Assembly (NCBI GenBank): GCA_019312705.1
Contig: JAFDCW010000290.1
Span: 1 to 6,248 of the forward strand
From: Deltaproteobacteria bacterium
Lineage (GTDB): Bacteria; Myxococcota; Polyangia; Polyangiales; B10-G4
Length of the DNA: 6,248 nt
Reading direction: 5' to 3'
The number at the start of each line of letters is the position of its first letter. The first letter of the stretch is position 1. Positions 5,739 to 6,248 of the stretch are shown here, piece by piece. Under the pieces are notes generated by a model that worked only from the letters and a program-made list of their open reading frames with translations, ran no database searches and was not told the origin of the DNA. A program made the translations under genes and the position numbers.

Positions 5739-6248
5739 GACGCCCCCGCGATGCGAGTGACCGTCGCTTCGTCCCGGCGCGCGAGCTCTTCGAAGAGCGG
5801 CGCGAGCATCTCGGTGCGAGGGTCGTCGAGCCACGAGACGAGCAAGGCGTAGGCGGCGGCGTTCGACTCCGGCTCGGCGTACATGGCGGCGCGCAGCTCT
5901 GGGAAGTCTCCGAGGACCGCGAGGACGGGGTTGAGACAGAGGCCGAGGACCGGGCTGCCGGTGGCGTCGAGGAGCGCGGCGAGGACCCGCATGTCGGCGG
6001 CGGCGATCGCAGCCACGTCGCCCGCCGCGGCCACGGTTTCGGTGAAAGCCGCGACCGCCTCACGGACCCGCGCCACCTGCCCCGAGGGTCCGCGCGAGGC
6101 GATGCGTTCGAAGACGGCGCGCGCCATGTGTCGACGCATCAGAAGCAGGTCGGCGGCGGTGGCCGCGAGGTCGCCACTCTCCCGGGCGAGATTGGCGAGG
6201 CCCGGGAGCAGATCCGGTCCGCCGGTGCGCCGGAAGTCCTCGACCCGG
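5735..6248 (-). CDS. GntR/FadR-type transcriptional regulator, C-terminal effector domain (cut by window edge)
   Basis: The last 170 residues of a minus-strand gene run in from the window edge with no stop before 5735. The visible part begins RVEDFRRTGGPDLLPGLANLA and continues through MRRHMARAVFERIA, AAADMRVLAALLDATGSPVLGLCLNPV and LRAAMYAEPESNAAAYALLVSWL. This order and spacing match the all-helical effector domain of FadR. In E. coli FadR the same regions read [36 protein letters not shown] and FANPEARSLALGFYHKL. The Asp-x3-His metal motif of typical FCD-domain regulators is missing here (DMRVL), as it is in FadR, which binds acyl-CoA instead. The winged-helix DNA-binding half is outside the window. 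The gene is first of those visible in an operon where the next start overlaps its stop (ATGA). It probably controls its own operon, and an acyl-CoA-like ligand is a reasonable guess. The GntR superfamily is fairly certain; the FadR ligand class is less so. Confidence 0.8.
   Translation of the reverse strand, partial: RVEDFRRTGGPDLLPGLANLARESGDLAATAADLLLMRRHMARAVFERIASRGPSGQVARVREAVAAFTETVAAAGDVAAIAAADMRVLAALLDATGSPVLGLCLNPVLAVLGDFPELRAAMYAEPESNAAAYALLVSWLDDPRTEMLAPLFEELARRDEATVTRIAGAS

Noticed and set aside
5221..6063. Minus-strand open frame (280 codons) spanning the regulator and 222-residue genes
   Set aside because: Its product is almost only Arg, Pro, Ser and Ala, typical of a frame-shifted shadow, and it conflicts with the two motif-bearing genes joined by ATGA.

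Overview
The window is a GC-rich, gene-dense bacterial stretch. The genes suggest a member of the Myxococcota (Polyangia-like). The main pointers are a secreted Asp/Cys-rich protein with MopE-type repeats, a second lipoprotein of no known family, and a stand-alone Hsp70-like protein that lacks the lid. This placement is an inference from gene style; there is no rRNA or marker gene here. I see no mobile element, CRISPR array, tRNA or phage gene.

Layout from left to right. (1) Positions 1-589, minus strand: the N-terminal 196 residues of a class I/II PLP-dependent aminotransferase, cut by the window edge. (2) 646-2190, minus strand: an Hsp70-like ATPase with a complete nucleotide-binding domain and a beta substrate-binding domain but no helical lid. 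It lies 56 bp upstream of the aminotransferase in the same direction. (3) A short divergent region (about 2191-2302). (4) 2303-3550, plus strand: a lipoprotein with Cys-rich and MopE-like repeats. Its signal peptide is recovered only if translation begins at a CTG codon. (5) 3581-4462, minus strand, convergent with the previous gene: a second predicted lipoprotein of unknown function. (6) 4500-4519: a hairpin between transcription units. (7) 4528-5073, 5070-5738 and 5735-6248, all minus strand: three genes joined by two successive ATGA stop/start overlaps. In transcription order these are a GntR/FadR-type regulator (C-terminal part only), a 222-residue helical-looking protein with conserved-looking His/Glu/Asp clusters, and a 181-residue protein of unknown family.

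The genes seem to work in three groups. The Hsp70-like gene and the aminotransferase may form one unit. The two lipoproteins face each other and are probably expressed independently. The three coupled genes almost certainly form one operon. Its regulator resembles FadR in the effector domain, so a lipid or acyl-CoA signal is a reasonable but unproven guess for what the two unknown proteins deal with. This cassette is the best candidate here for an undescribed system. The CTG-initiated lipoprotein is the most concrete annotation correction.
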